From Bryum argenteum (lineage: Eukaryota; Streptophyta; Bryopsida; Bryales; Bryaceae): DNA of 64,000 nt. The notes under the pieces are model-generated. The model did not search any database, was not told the DNA's origin, and worked only from the letters and a program-made list of their open reading frames with translations. This document shows positions 47,866-60,920 of this stretch, piece by piece; positions within the stretch are counted from its first letter, which is position 1; each line of letters opens with the position of its first letter. Where the stretch lies: contig CM073325.1 of NCBI GenBank assembly GCA_037043015.1, forward strand, positions 13,867,001 through 13,931,000. Reading direction: 5' to 3'. A program made the translations under genes and the position numbers.

Positions 47866-48097
47866 CACATCTGGTATTGACACAAGCTGGTTCCCTTGTT
47901 ATTGTTCATTTGTTTTTATCTCAATGTAGATACTTGACCCCAAGAAATAAGTAGCCCATTCGGAGGAGCAGTAGAAGGGCTTGCCGCCTGGAACAATTGT
48001 TTTTTCAGATGTACAGTAAGAGAAAAGATTCTTCGTTCACTACCCTCTGAAGCTTTATTGACCTTACCTTCGATTTTCAATGCAATTTTTTAGTTGT
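47866..48097. other. Tail-to-tail spacer between tocopherol cyclase and lipase
   Basis: The 232 bp hold both 3' UTRs. For the minus-strand lipase an AATAAA signal lies at 48059-48054, about 40 bp after its stop. An AATAAG at about 47946 may serve the cyclase. Given the spacing, the two transcripts could overlap. Confidence 0.6.
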
Positions 48098-51000
48098 TTA
48101 CAATTCTACGGAGGTACTATCTGCTTGTACAGGAGACAATGGAGTTTGAATCTCATCAACATCTTCTACACTGCATTTTGCTAAGATTTGCGTTTCGAAT
48201 TGTTCGATTATAGCTTCAATCATGCGTTTATATGTCGGCATGTAATGATCATGAACCATTGTTCTTGATAGTCGAATCTTCCCATATAAGCTCCTCTTTG
48301 TTGAATACAAACCTATTTGCTCTTGAGGCTCAAAACCTTGCGTTTGGTTTTCCAACTTCACAGGTCGAGGACCAACCAAATGCATTATCTTTCCAGGTGG
48401 GTAGAAGTGCTTCATACTGTCTATCTGAACAGCTGTTTTTGCTTTCTCCTGTACAATATATCATCAGAACACTTCTCATTTTTACAAATAAGGATATTTT
48501 TAATAGAGATTTTGGAGTAGTCTTTGGATTTTACCTTTCCAATTACAGTAGCTACGGCAGATACCACATTCTCTTCTTCTTTGATGATCTCCTTAGCAAC
48601 TTCTGCTTCCTCTTCGTGTGCACGTTGTGTCTCCACTTCTGTTATATTTTGTTGTCGTTCGAGTTCTTGAGCAACTTGTTGCCATAATAAGTCCTCTCCA
48701 ATTTCTTCAATTCCGGAGTTTGGACTTGTTGGCTCCTCTTGTTGTTCTACTTCATCTTGAACTTCTAGTTGTGCAATTGTTTCATTTATAACTCCAGTTT
48801 CATTAAGAAGCTGTGGTACTTCGTCTTGCAGATTTTCATCACTTTCAATATTTGATAGATCAAATCCATATTGTAAAGTGTCCTTGAATATCTCCTCTGT
48901 TACAAGTTATCATCATCATTGTTAGTGTAATGTACAAGCTTTCATGTAAATTGTATAAATTTGGAACATAACTGTTCAAATCAAGTGTAAAAGAAAGATC
49001 TATTCTTTACGTGTACATTCGTTTGAAATATCTTCATCTTCACAAGGCTGTTTGGAAGAAGATGGCAAAAAATTGGTTTCTTCTATTGTACTTGAAATGT
49101 CATTCACTAAAGTGGTCTCAATTTCCTGATTTGAATCTAGACATAATCCTTCAAAGTAATGAGATACTTCTTCGATATCATTAGTTTGAGTTTCGGATGT
49201 TGAGACATTGTAAGTGCAAGATCGAGGTTTTGGAAACGCCCAATTCATTAAAGATGGCTTTCGAACGGCTGCAATAGCTTGTTTAACTATCCTCTACACA
49301 TGTTTGATACGTATGTAACTTCTTTCTAGTAAGCTAAAATATATATCTTAACATGTATTTCATATAATTTAGTAAAATAATAACATTCAAAAAAATATAT
49401 AGTTAAGGTTTACGGTAAGAGAATATGTATATCTAAAATCAAAATTTGTGTCTCTAAATGTGAAGGAGTTAAGAGATTCTACTACACATTTGTTTTATTT
49501 TTTGAAATTCTTGTAGCTATATTTGAGTTTCTTAATTAAATGTGAACTTTGAAAATAATATATTTGATTTTACCTGTGTACCATTGTGCACAGGCCTCCA
49601 AACAATACCATCCTCTAAAACTCCAGTTTGTGCTGCCCTTGAAACCATCATAGAAGAAGTTGGAACAGAACCTCGAGATATACTAGCAATAGTTTGAAGT
49701 CTACATCTCAACGCAGAAGCGGATCTAAACATTGTTCTTAGAATTCGAGTACGTTCCATTTGTTCACAGAAGTCATTTACCCAAGCAGAAGCTGTAACCT
49801 AATTTATTAAAAGTTATAATTAAGAGGCCTATAACATTCTTATAACAAAGTTTGAACCAACTTTAGAAAATAGATACTTACATGTGTATTCAAAGTACAA
49901 ATTCAAGCCATCACATGTATAAAATGCCATAGGAGATTAAGTCCAATAATAAAACAATTGTTTTTATCATAATTTTTTTGAATCTAACAACAATATTTTA
50001 ATACCTCGGCTCTTAGATCATCTAGCGACCCACTTGAAAAACAAGGAACAAGGTCACATTCATTAATGATTGTGATTACAAACTCGCTCCCAGATTCCGC
50101 CAACTCTCTCGTCATACATGCAGCTAGATCACCACAATCATTGTAAAGATTTAGTCATGAACAAACTTCAAAATGCTACAAAATAGATGATTAGTCTTCT
50201 GTTTTTATTTGATATTTTACGTGTGTTACTTAGAATCAAAATAGTTTGAGTAATCAATGATATATTGATAAAAGCTTAATCAAATAAAACATGATCTTAG
50301 AAGTTACCAGGTCCAAAACATATACAACATAGTGATGAACATACTTTCTGCTCTTGCAATATATAAGACAATAGTGCTGCAGTTCCACCTCCTAAAGAAT
50401 GACCAACAATCTGAATTGGACAATATGAAATATCATGAAGATATACTATTATAGTTTTGATAAGTAGTACCTACAATTTTTCAAAGATCTCGTCGCTACG
50501 TAGTAGAAGACTCAATTCATATTATAATAAGAAAGATGCTAAGTTTGAAAAATAAGATCATTTAGTAAGAATAAGTAGTTTTGGCAATGAAATTTTAATG
50601 TATGAGTTTGTAACTTTGTAATGATTAATTTCCCTAAAAATGTAGTAAAATTTCCATTCTATAATATACTTCTACTAGTAGTAGTGTAAAATGCAGGAGT
50701 AGTATGAAGTAGTATCATTTGATGATGGTAAAACTACTAATGCTAAACAAAGAAATCACACCTTGAGTTGATAAGTAGGATGTGCTTTTAAGGCTTCTAT
50801 GATTTTCTTCAAAGCTTTTACAGAAATCCATCGTGCCGCAGCTACCATACCGCAATGTGCGTATCCTAATATTAGTTTGCTTACGCCATCGGCTCCATAT
50901 ATAGTGTGATGAAATGGAACCACCGCACCTATTGTACACCTATTTTGAATCAATATTATTTGTTTGTAATTACAAAGATTATCGAATACATGAAATAGGA

Positions 51001-52397
51001 GTTATGTAGAAATTTTCTACTAAAAGGTGGAAGTATTTTCAAATCAGATGGAGATATACCAGTTAACGAAGTCAAAGTGTCTTTTACACTATGGGTTCCT
51101 CGAATCAAGAGCAATATGGAACAATGCTCATGGTCAAGGAGTACCGTAAATGCTGGTTTCAATATCTGTTATGTTTTCAACTTAGAGTCAGAGTGACATA
51201 GTTTCATTTATAACTTAATGTAATAAAATATAGCATCACAAGGTTACCATATGTATTCTATATCATTCAATCATTCTTACATTAGTCTAGTTTCTTCAAA
51301 AAAATCATACATTGCGTTCTTCTCCTACTTGGTTGACATTGTGTTTTTCTTAGTAACAACTTTCAAAATTAAGTTTGTAATTATGTAAAACACTTCATGA
51401 TTTATACAAACATTCCAATGCATAAAAATTAGAAGTACAACAATCAAGTATAGAAAATCCAACATACAATTATAGATTTCTTACTCCAGCTTTTGCTTCT
51501 TCATGAAGAACTTGGTCATTTTTGAAGCCAATAGCTTCAAGGAAATTAGGAAAGGGTTTTTTTGAAAAATGCATGCACATAAGCAAAACCCTCAAGTATT
51601 CTTTTAATTCATTCAATATATCAGGTCCACTTATTAGTTGGGAATCTTCATTTATATAAGCTTGAGCTACGTGGTCATTTTCCTACTCACAATGATGAAG
51701 TAGGTGTGAAAACTCCATGTAATTGTGCACCGTTACTTCAAATATGTTAATTATTGAATTTATGTATATTCATGGTATCGTTCATCAACCGATGCGGGAA
51801 TTGGACCATTAGCTTGTTATTGAGTGCTTATTCAAGAAACAACAATATCAATGGTTTTTACCTGACGCCTTAAAAGATAGTTGATTCCAAAAGCAAGGTC
51901 TCCTATAGGCCATTTCCCAAGAGTTTCTGAGTATGTAAATCGTAATGTTTCCGAGATTGTGGACAAAGATTCAAACCATGTAGAAGGTGCTCTTGCAATT
52001 ATGGGTACTATAATACATCGTTTTCCCACATCTCGTGCTATTCCACCAACAAACAAATCTCCTTCTCCTTCTTCAGAATTGTTTGATGTATTGTAACTTC
52101 TAGCTTTGAAGATTCCCCAAGGTATGCCCCATCCTATTAAACATTCTATAGATTAATATTAGTACTTCATGACATATTCTATAATTTCCAAATATACTAT
52201 TTATCTATAAGTATTACACTTTCTTCATGTTACACATTAAAAATCCTATACATCCAAAGACAAAAGAATTCAAAATTCCATCGTAATCAAGACAATAATG
52301 TAGATGTTCAACTAAAATTTTCTATTGATCATTGTAAACCTGTATAGTACATAACAACAGCTGCACCCGCAGCACCTGCCATTGCGGCTGTAGCCAT
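48098..52397 (-). CDS. Class-3 (DAG-lipase-like) lipase, calmodulin-binding heat-shock protein family
   Basis: A predicted serine hydrolase of acylglycerols, related to plant sn-1 DAG lipase-like proteins. Exons on the minus strand: 52397-52340, 52133-51862, 51682-51485, 51165-51060, 50928-50762, 50410-50308, 50123-50005, 49798-49574, 49293-49011, 48896-48535, 48448-48098; 747 residues, all GT-AG and in phase. The N-terminus MATAAMAGAAGAAVVMYYT is hydrophobic and may anchor it to a membrane. Landmarks: LLLIRGTHSVKDTLT, TGAVVPFHHTIYG, LGYAHCGMVAAARWI, nucleophile elbow IVGHSLGGGTAALLS (Ser272), CFGPAACMT, INECDLVP (probable catalytic Asp324), and HDHYMPTYK (probable catalytic His699). Residues about 420-630 form an acidic, Gln/Glu-rich, probably disordered insert between the elbow and the C-terminal His segment. 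Calmodulin binding is inferred from the family only. Confidence 0.9.
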
Positions 52398-52399
52398 GG

Positions 52400-54853
52400 A
52401 TGACTTTCCTAAATTAAGTGTACTTTTGATAGGAAATCTAATCTTTGGAAGTTTAAAGTGATTCTTTGGAGATATTTCCATATATAACTTCAAACTTGTC
52501 ACCTAGTATTACCTCATTAGCTCATGAATTTGAAGTTCTTCTCAACGTGATGATAATTACTAAAATTATAAAATATCATATTTCATTTGTTCATGTAATA
52601 AAAACATCATATTTTCTATAATGACTTGGGTTTTCCTATTCTAGCTTTGAGTTTTTATATGACGTTGGATCTTTTGGAACTCCAAATTTGATATTTTATT
52701 CAATAACAAATCAAGTCATTCTACAAACATTTGTAATCTCAAGATAAGTTATCATTGATGTATGAATGACCAAATTTCTTGCTCATAATTTAACTCATAT
52801 ATCCATCGTAATTCTATGAGCTCTAATAAATGTAATATACTTAAAAAACCCTAAATTTCTATGCATAGCTATTGAAACAAAATCATTCTAAATAAGTACA
52901 TGGTTTTTTTCTTGCTACATTTTTACTAATGTGAAAAGAGGTTTTTGCATTGAAAAGACAAACTAGATCTTTTGAGAATAGAGCCAACAATATTTTTATA
53001 CTTCATGGAGTAGAATTTGTCCTACTTCATTGTCGATTCAATTTGTGACCGACTAGATGATTTTGATAAAGCTCATTGAATACATGTACCATTTAATCTC
53101 TTGAAGAAGAAAATAAAACTCTTCATATTGTTCATGCATATTATTCATGCATATTATATTTATTATTAAGTTGAGTTATCAAAAAAGAAAAATCTATAGA
53201 ATTTGAGTCGAAATCAAAAGGTGGAAAAAATCAAAATGTTTCAATTTTCTTATCAAATTTTTTTTTATATTCTCACTTACAATATAACTATCATACCAAA
53301 AAAAAAAAAATTGGTATAAAAACCCTACATTGGTGAGTATAAGTCACCCTTTACTTATGAAGGTAAGTTGCCCTTTATTGGTAAGTGGAACTTTATCACA
53401 CAATAGTAAAAGAGCATCTTGTGAAGGGATAGGTTATAGACAACTCAAGCGTTTTGACCAAATTATGTGGAGGTTTCATATTGTAGCGTTTGCCATCACT
53501 TTCACAAAAAAACTCTAGCATTCTCTCTTTGGTTCTTTTTTCCTTCAGTGTTGTCTTTTGTCAAGAATACTACAAATGTTTGGTGTACTTTGTTGTTCCA
53601 TAAGCTCTTCTAATATTCATAGCTTCCTGTTTCACCATTACCTTCAAGTCACTTTACTCTATCATGAGCTTTACTTGACTTGAGTGACGACAAACCTTCA
53701 ACCGGTTACTTTATCACAAATTGTTTCCAAGTATGTTACCCACTTCTCTGCATACTCAATGTGATCATATTCACTTTCCATTCTTCTTCCAAAAGAATAT
53801 TTGGATTGGTTCAATTAGAGAACCGCTTAAATACTATTGAAATTTTCTTCCCCAAGCTCAACTTTTGTTCATTCTTACATTGAGCTTCGAAAGTGGCAAC
53901 AAATTGATCTTTTATCAATTGAGAGTTGATATATAGCCAATTTGTTCTTATGTGAAGTAAGTATAAGTTGTATAGGAAATTTTTGTTTTCTTTATTGAAG
54001 GCAACAGTAATTCTTGGAAATGCAATTATCAGCCATATGTATATTTGCAAAGCTAGAAAGTTGCTTGACATTTGATGTAAGAACTTCTTCTTGATTTTGC
54101 AGGTTTTGCTTGAAATCTCCGTAATAAAAGAGCTGAACTAGGGGACACAACAACAATGAACTTTTGTATCACTCACGAAGTGAATACCATAGTATCTTGG
54201 CGGTTTGACAACTTACAAACATCATTATGGAGGTTTTTGATCCGATGTTAACATTTGTATAACCTAGTAGGAATCGAAAGGAATGTTTGAATTCACTTGA
54301 AGAATATGGTGTTTTTTATGACTTGTTCAATACGACTCTAAGAGCATCTTGAGTTGTAATTTAGTCATTGTGAACAAGTCTAGTTGTAGTGAACAAGTCA
54401 AAAAGAACACCAATTTCTTTCAAGGGTTCGTAAAAAGCACTTGTTAAAACCGCCCAGATATTATGGTAAGCACTTTGTGATCTTGTACTCTTGAAAGCTC
54501 CCATTTAGATTCAGCAGTGACGTACCTCTTTCTATATAGATGCTACTCTGTTGGTGAATATAAGATAATAACAACGTTTTTAATTATTTAGGATGTTTTC
54601 TTACGATTATCAAGGAAAAAAGAAACGTATCTTGATATGATATGCATCTTGGAAATCTGTTTTGAGACTAAAGTTCATTGTTAGCATCTACATTTATATT
54701 AGCAAAAGCTAGTCTAACTTGATTTGCTTATCAAGCAACTAGTTGATGGTCGTAGTAGTAAAAGGAAAGTAATTTACAATCTAAGTTGGATACTTGGAAT
54801 CGATTACGACCTTTTAAGCAAGTTTGACCCCATATTATAACGCAAGACTCAAG
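52400..54853. promoter_or_regulatory. Divergent intergenic region between lipase and MYCBPAP-like gene
   Basis: 2.45 kb of very AT-rich DNA separates the two start codons and must hold both promoters. No clear TATA box or binding site stands out. Small open frames are AT-rich and unsupported. Upstream non-coding or N-terminal exons of the MYCBPAP-like gene could lie here. Confidence 0.35.
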
Positions 54854-57644
54854 ATGAATCACTACGAGGAAAAAATGAATAGAAGAATCCATCATAGATT
54901 AGCAGCGCAATGTGATATGTTGGAGCTTGTGCCACCACGCCGCTCCAAAATGTTCTTGAAGTGGCAAGACTTGAGGAAAAGGGAGCCACCTCCAGATTCC
55001 AAATTGAAGCCTAAAGAGCGGCTACACATTTGGCAAAAAATTAACCGCGTTAAAGAGCTGAACAATCTTGAGTAAGTTTCTAAAGGCAATGGAGAATTTT
55101 GTGCCTCACCACCTTGACAAAATCCGCTTTGGTTAGGTAACTCATGCAATTGTAAGGCTAAGCTAGTAGTATTTATCACGAGTCTTACGTCGATTAGAGC
55201 TACTTTGAAAGTATATGGAAACACTATTATATCCATCTAGGAATGTGAACATGGTTGTATATGTATAATCTTAGAACATTCAATGTTTGTTGTTTATTTT
55301 GAGTTTTTAATATTATTTTCACTTCAATATATAGAGACTATTATTGGTTCTATGAAGAATGGTATCGAATCAATGAGAAATTCATGAAAGGTTTTCAGAA
55401 GACATTCCCAGAGTTGTTGATGGAACGCATTCACCACCATCGTATTAAGATGGAGAATGCTATGCTCCTTGCTGCATGCATACTAAGTATGAAGGAAGAA
55501 GATGACTCTAACAACTCGGTCTGAAATTTTTCCAAGTATTCAAGAACCTATATAAATTTGTTTTAATTGACAAAACATACCTTGTATACTTCCATATAAA
55601 GAGTTTACAATGATGTATACCAAGCTATGTAATACTGAACAATAATTACGTGCTTAGCTTTGCATTGACATGTTTTTTTGTGGAGATGGTCTAGTGGGAA
55701 GAGACCTTGCGCAAATACTTTTGGGAGCCGACTCCAGGAGTTCCAGAAAAACCTCCATGGAATGATGGTGAAACTGTTGTAGCCAAACCCAAAGTAGAAG
55801 ATCCAACAACTGACCGCATCGGACGTGCAGACCGAGACAATCCCAAATTTGAGTATTTCAAAGATCGGTGGGCACACTTAGAAAAAAAACAAGATGACTG
55901 GGGTGATTGGGAGTGGTTTTGTTTCAAGATGGCAGTTGCCATTGAAAAAGCAGAGCCGTACTATCCAGATTTTACCGGACTACTGGTAACTATAATTTCT
56001 TTCTTCGTCCGCCTCATTGTTAATAAGTTCTTTTTTCAAGAGTAGAAGTACACAATCAATATAATGTCTACAATTAGCCTATACTTATATACACCTTTTG
56101 CAATATTTCAATTATGGTACCAAGTTCTAACCATAGTATCAATATGTTTTGAAAATACCATATATATTGTATGTAATGCTCTCGATATCATTGCAGGTAA
56201 ATATACTTGTTTTGGCTTTCAGATTCTTGGAAAGCGCTTGACACGGCCTAAAGAGATACCTCCACCTCCACTTATTTGTATCGAGCCAGATCCACCCAAG
56301 GTTGATAATTTTCACCTTTTATTTCTTATTCTTATTATCCTATATATGCACGAAGAAATTTATTTAATTTGATGTTGAAAGTAATACTGTTGAGGACAAT
56401 TCATTACATGAGATTCTTTCTCCTTGCAATGTTTGCGTGGTGCAGAAGCCTATAACTTGTGTACCAGGGCCAGCTGCCCTGATAAGTCTAACTTATCATT
56501 TCTTCGTTAACCAAGTTGGTAAAAATCTACTTATTCTTCTATTCTTCTCTATTCATGCTACATTCATACTATTTATTAATCCTTGACAGTTTGAGAGTAA
56601 TCTATTAAAATTACAAAAAAATCTAGCACAAATAAGAGAGGTCCCTCATGACATTCAACTGATTGGTTACTCATTGCTAATACATTGTACGTGTTTCACA
56701 AACATGAACAAATATGCAAGCATTATATATTTTTTAGTTTCCTCCAATGTGCTCAAAATTTCATTACGTTCTCAAAATTTTGGTTATAAAGAATGCAATA
56801 TGACACATTGTCAACATAGTAATACTTAGCCTTTCTAGTGAACTACTAAGTATAGATGAGGTGAATACAAGGTAACATGTTAGAAATTCTATATGAGTTT
56901 GAGCGTAAAATATAAAAGAACATCACATATGTAATTATATTTTAAAATACATATGTTCAAAACTAAGCATCAAAATATAGAATCTCGTATTCATAGACAC
57001 AACTTAATGCAAAGGCAATATTTACATAAATCTTATTTTATTGTACTTACATTAAAATTAGAGGTAACAAATTCTTCAATTACCAAACACTTTTATTACC
57101 ATATGTGTTCATACCATACACCCTATGATGATTTCATTCTACAGGGGAAGAAAGCATCAAACAAGTTGTGTTGGAGAATGTGGGTGAGGTTGTTTTATTT
57201 TATACTTGGGAACGGAGGCCAATGGAAGCCTTAATTACTACTCCAAAAGTTCATTTAGGTTAAAGTCTAATCTTTCTACATATGATGATGTTTCACCATC
57301 TAGATGAGACACTTAGTGAGATTTGATTATTGGAAAGTATGTATCACGTCTTATAGATTGCATTCCAATTACTAAAATTGTTATGTGTTTCGTAGGTCCC
57401 CACATTACGGATTGTCGAGCTTTTAGTCTATTAAACGGACAAGGAAGCATACAATCTGGAGAAAAGCAGATTTTCAACTTTAGCTTTAAGTCATTAGTTC
57501 CCGGTGTGTTTTTGGAGAGTTGGGTGTTGCGTATAGCACCTCGACTTCCTCATCCTTGGACATTGGATCCTATATTCTTCAAAGGGGTGGCTTTCTCGGA
57601 AGATCATTATGCGTAAGCGAATTACTTACCACCCAAACTTTTTG

Positions 57645-57676
<32 letters not shown>

Positions 57677-59808
57677 GTTTTGAAAATATGTTAACGTTCT
57701 AGTACTTGCTTGTTTATGATAATTAAGCAAACGATTGTTTGTCAAGGAACAAGCAATGTGGAAAGTCTATGCTATTATCCTCTTTTCGTAAAGTATATGA
57801 TCTTATTCATGAGCTCATTTATGTGCTTGAAAATACTTTCAAGTTGCGCAACTTACTTTTGTATGTACTTTTTCAGGAGATTGCGAAAGAAATTATCGGA
57901 TTGTTTGTACTTCCGGGAGATGATGAGTGGTATCAATGAGTTTTTTGTCGAAACACTTAATAAAGCAGCAAAGGCTTCTCGTCCTACGGAAGAGGTTCGG
58001 TGTGCTAAGGATTACATGTTCTCTAGTAAGGCCTTCAATTTCCTCCAAAAGAATCTACCCATGGAACCACCCGTATACTATGTTCCATCGGTTTATCAAC
58101 AACTTGAAGCCTTTGCAACCGTCGTAAAAGCTTGGGAACCTCCGCCACCGCCGCCACCACCTCCACCCCCTCCCGATAAAAAACCACCTCCGAAGGGGAA
58201 GGGACCACCCGAGCCACCACCAGTCGAGGAGGCACCCGTAGAAGAGCTTCCATGGCAATGGGATGGTTCCTTTTCATTCATTACCAAAGGTATGCTCTTC
58301 ACAACATGAAAGTTATGCATGCATGGCCATGAAGTAACAAAAAAATGTTGTTGTACAATTACATTACTCCCACTAACATTTTGTATCTCTAAATAATCAC
58401 ATACCTTAGTTTTTAGAGCCTTTACTTCGTCAACAAAGTCGTCCAAGGAAGTTTTTGAAACATGTTCATGAGGTTGATATGATCTCTTGTATGGTGGTGA
58501 AAGTACTCATAGAACATGGGATCTCTTTTTCTCTAATCCAAGTGCCATGATGATATATAGGTATTGAAGAAAGTACCATGAGCGAGAGGATAAAAATACA
58601 TTTCCGCTCGGAGCTCGAAACTCTAAAGTTATTGGTCCAAATTCCGCCGCGTCAAACAATGTTACTTCACGTAGCCGTATACAAGATCTTGCACGAAATC
58701 ACGGATCACACGGAAGACGTGATAGAAGGAATGCCTGAAGAATTTGGCGGTAAACCCATGGTCGAACTTTTATTGAATAATTACTATGAGAAGTATGAAC
58801 AACAACGATTGGAGAAAGAAGCTGAAGCTGCGGCAAAAATGGAAGAAGATCCCGAAGCCGCCGAGGCTGAAGTACGTATACATCCACATATGTTAAAAGT
58901 AGATGTATGATTTTGCTATTGTAGGAGTAAAAAATGGCACCACCGTAAAAACACGACCCTCTTGATTACCACAATCTTAAAATCTGACTTAACCCCTAAA
59001 GATCCAAGAAAGCCGAAATGGCTTTTTGGGATTTTCGCAGGAAATAAATTCAGCGAGTTTTGACCAATATAAGCTCAAAATTGGAGAAAATTAACGATTC
59101 AAATTCATTATTTGAGTAAAGGGTCAAGTTAATGTCAAGATCCTACGGTTGGATCTTCTAGTTAATGATTAGATTGAGTTTCTTTGGGCCTGAAGTAGAA
59201 GAAGGTTCTTTTTGATGACTTAGACAATTTTGCATCAAGGATCTTCAGGGGTTAAAATAGTAACATTGGTCATAAAGTGCATGGTTTTCTAGTAGTTTGC
59301 TACTCTGAAAAGGAAAAATAAAACAAAATACAAATTAATATATTAAGTGTTTTAAAAAAGTGTTAATAATATAAATTATCTTAAGTGTTTTTAAAAAGTG
59401 ATAATATGTTTGTGTGAGGTGCTTACATAAATGTGACATGTTTTTCAGATGATGGAGATGTTGTTGGAACAAATACGATTAGAGAATCCGCCTTTGAACG
59501 AGATTAGTCTTGAATCAAGGCTTGGTAATCAAGAGATGTTGGAGATGTGCTTCACATGGCTTCACATTTGTACCGAAATGCGTATGTTCATGCGCCATGG
59601 CTTCAATGATTATGAAGAGCAGATCGCAAAAGAGCAACAACATCTTAATGAGCTTGTTCAAGAGCGGATTGAGAAGTTGGTTCCATTGAAAGATGAGATG
59701 TCGACGTGGGATAGATTTGCGTTAGAAAGGGCGAAACAACAATTGTTAATCGATGAGAAAGAACTTTTGAGGATAAATGAAACTAATCCTTATTCGGAAG
59801 CAAATTGA
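54854..59808 (+). CDS. MYCBPAP-like protein (probable ciliary central-apparatus component)
   Basis: MYCBP-associated proteins belong to the C2 side of the axonemal central pair (FAP147 in Chlamydomonas, from memory) and matter for sperm motility. Exons: 54854-55071, 55335-55518, 55695-55985, 56223-56300, 56446-56518, 57145-57258, 57396-57612, 57877-58289, 58561-58871, 59449-59808; 752 residues, all in phase. Family-like features: a YPDFTGLLILGKRL segment (the PDF-x-GL-x-V-x-GKG motif), then KPITCVPGPAALIS and VGEVVLFYTWERRPM as in the Ig/ASH-like domain, a second beta-rich stretch with PGVFLESWVLRIAPRLPHPW, a proline-rich linker from residue 480, and a charged coiled-coil C-terminus (residues about 635-750). 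The donor of exon 2, TCG/GTCTGA, is weak. The first exon may not be the true N-terminus. Intron 7 has a T29 run; intron 9 holds a TTAA element. Confidence 0.8.
58989..59255. mobile_element. TTAA-flanked non-autonomous element, copy C (267 bp), in an intron
   Basis: The left end TTAACCCCTAAAGATCCAAG and the inverted right end TTAACCCCTGAAGATCCTTG lie within intron 9 of the MYCBPAP-like gene. TTAA is intact at both borders. It is the shortest copy and is probably spliced out harmlessly. Confidence 0.75.
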
Positions 59809-60802
59809 GGATTGCTTCTATCTATATGAAGAAGACGTCAATATGAGATGAGTTTTGCCTTTAAAAAGGTGGAACAACAATAAGATTTTGTTTGAACAAC
59901 AATAAGATGTTGTTTGATGGAAATAAACTTCTGAGGATAAATAGTAGTAAATGAAATCTTCCTTCTTGGTACGCCAATCAATTTTGAAAATGAGACCTTT
60001 GTTATTGAGTGTTAGAGATGTTAGAGATGTTATATTGAAGTTAGAGATGTTATATTGAAATTTCTGTAAATACAATGTGTTTGATTCTTATTTATACATT
60101 ACATACTTGGTGTTTATAACAACAAAAAAGACATGGTCTTAACATCAATGATATGATTTTCTAATGGTTGATTTGAACAATAAGTAATTCAAGTTCATAT
60201 GTATGAAGTAGTTTGAAAAAGTAAAATTGAATTAAGGATTTTGATTGCAATAGTGTTCTAGAGATTTTAAAATTAGTTTGTATGAGTTTGGGAGATAGTT
60301 AAGTAGTATGAAACCCTCATAAAAAAAAGTACCAAGTATGGATAGTTTTTTAGAGCTCAACTTTAAGCGTCGTAAAAGAATAATGTTTAGAAGTATTAAT
60401 GCAACATTTGTGGTGTTATCTTCTTTATTGAGCCTAAAGGAGATATAGCTAAAAAGACCATTCTCATCCTTAATAAATAATTCGGTCATGCTATCTTTAA
60501 TCATATCAAAGCTATAAAAGATTCAACTTACAAGCAATTAGAAGATCCCCTTGAATACATGCTTCTCAAAAAGAATTAACTACATTACAAAAATGGAATG
60601 TTGAGTTTGTTTTTTTTCTTTTTTTTTTCTTTTTTTCTTTTTTCGTAGCTATTCTATGAAATGTGCAGAAGTGAACACCGCTTCAAGCACTCAAATATCA
60701 TTATTACAGCTTGAGAAATAGAAGCTCATAGTTGGGAATGCCTTCTAGTCTTTTATGCTAACGCATCAAAAGATTTTTACAATGATGATGTATGTGACCT
60801 TC
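59809..60802. other. 3' flank of the MYCBPAP-like gene
   Basis: It probably begins with the 3' UTR. Short tandem repeats occur: AACAACAATAAGAT(T/G)TTGTTTGA at about 59873-59920, and GTTAGAGATGTTATATTGAA at about 60010-60060. A CT-rich poly-pyrimidine run lies at 60608-60643. No gene. Confidence 0.5.
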
Positions 60803-60920
60803 TTTCAAGAGGTGTGATTGGTTGACCTTTCAAGGGTTGTGATTGGTCAACCTTTAAGGGTCATGATTGGACAATCAAGAGTTGTGATTGGTTGATTTTA
60901 CAAGGGTCATAATTGGTCGG
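60803..60920. repeat. Degenerate tandem repeat carrying GTGATTGGT, about five copies
   Basis: A 25-30 bp unit, like TTTCAAGGGTTGTGATTGG, is repeated with decay. Each copy keeps ATTGG, the reverse of a CCAAT box. Confidence 0.65.

Noticed and set aside
58035..58446. Minus-strand frames with Gly or Trp/Arg runs
   Set aside because: They are shadows of the proline-rich exon of the MYCBPAP-like gene.
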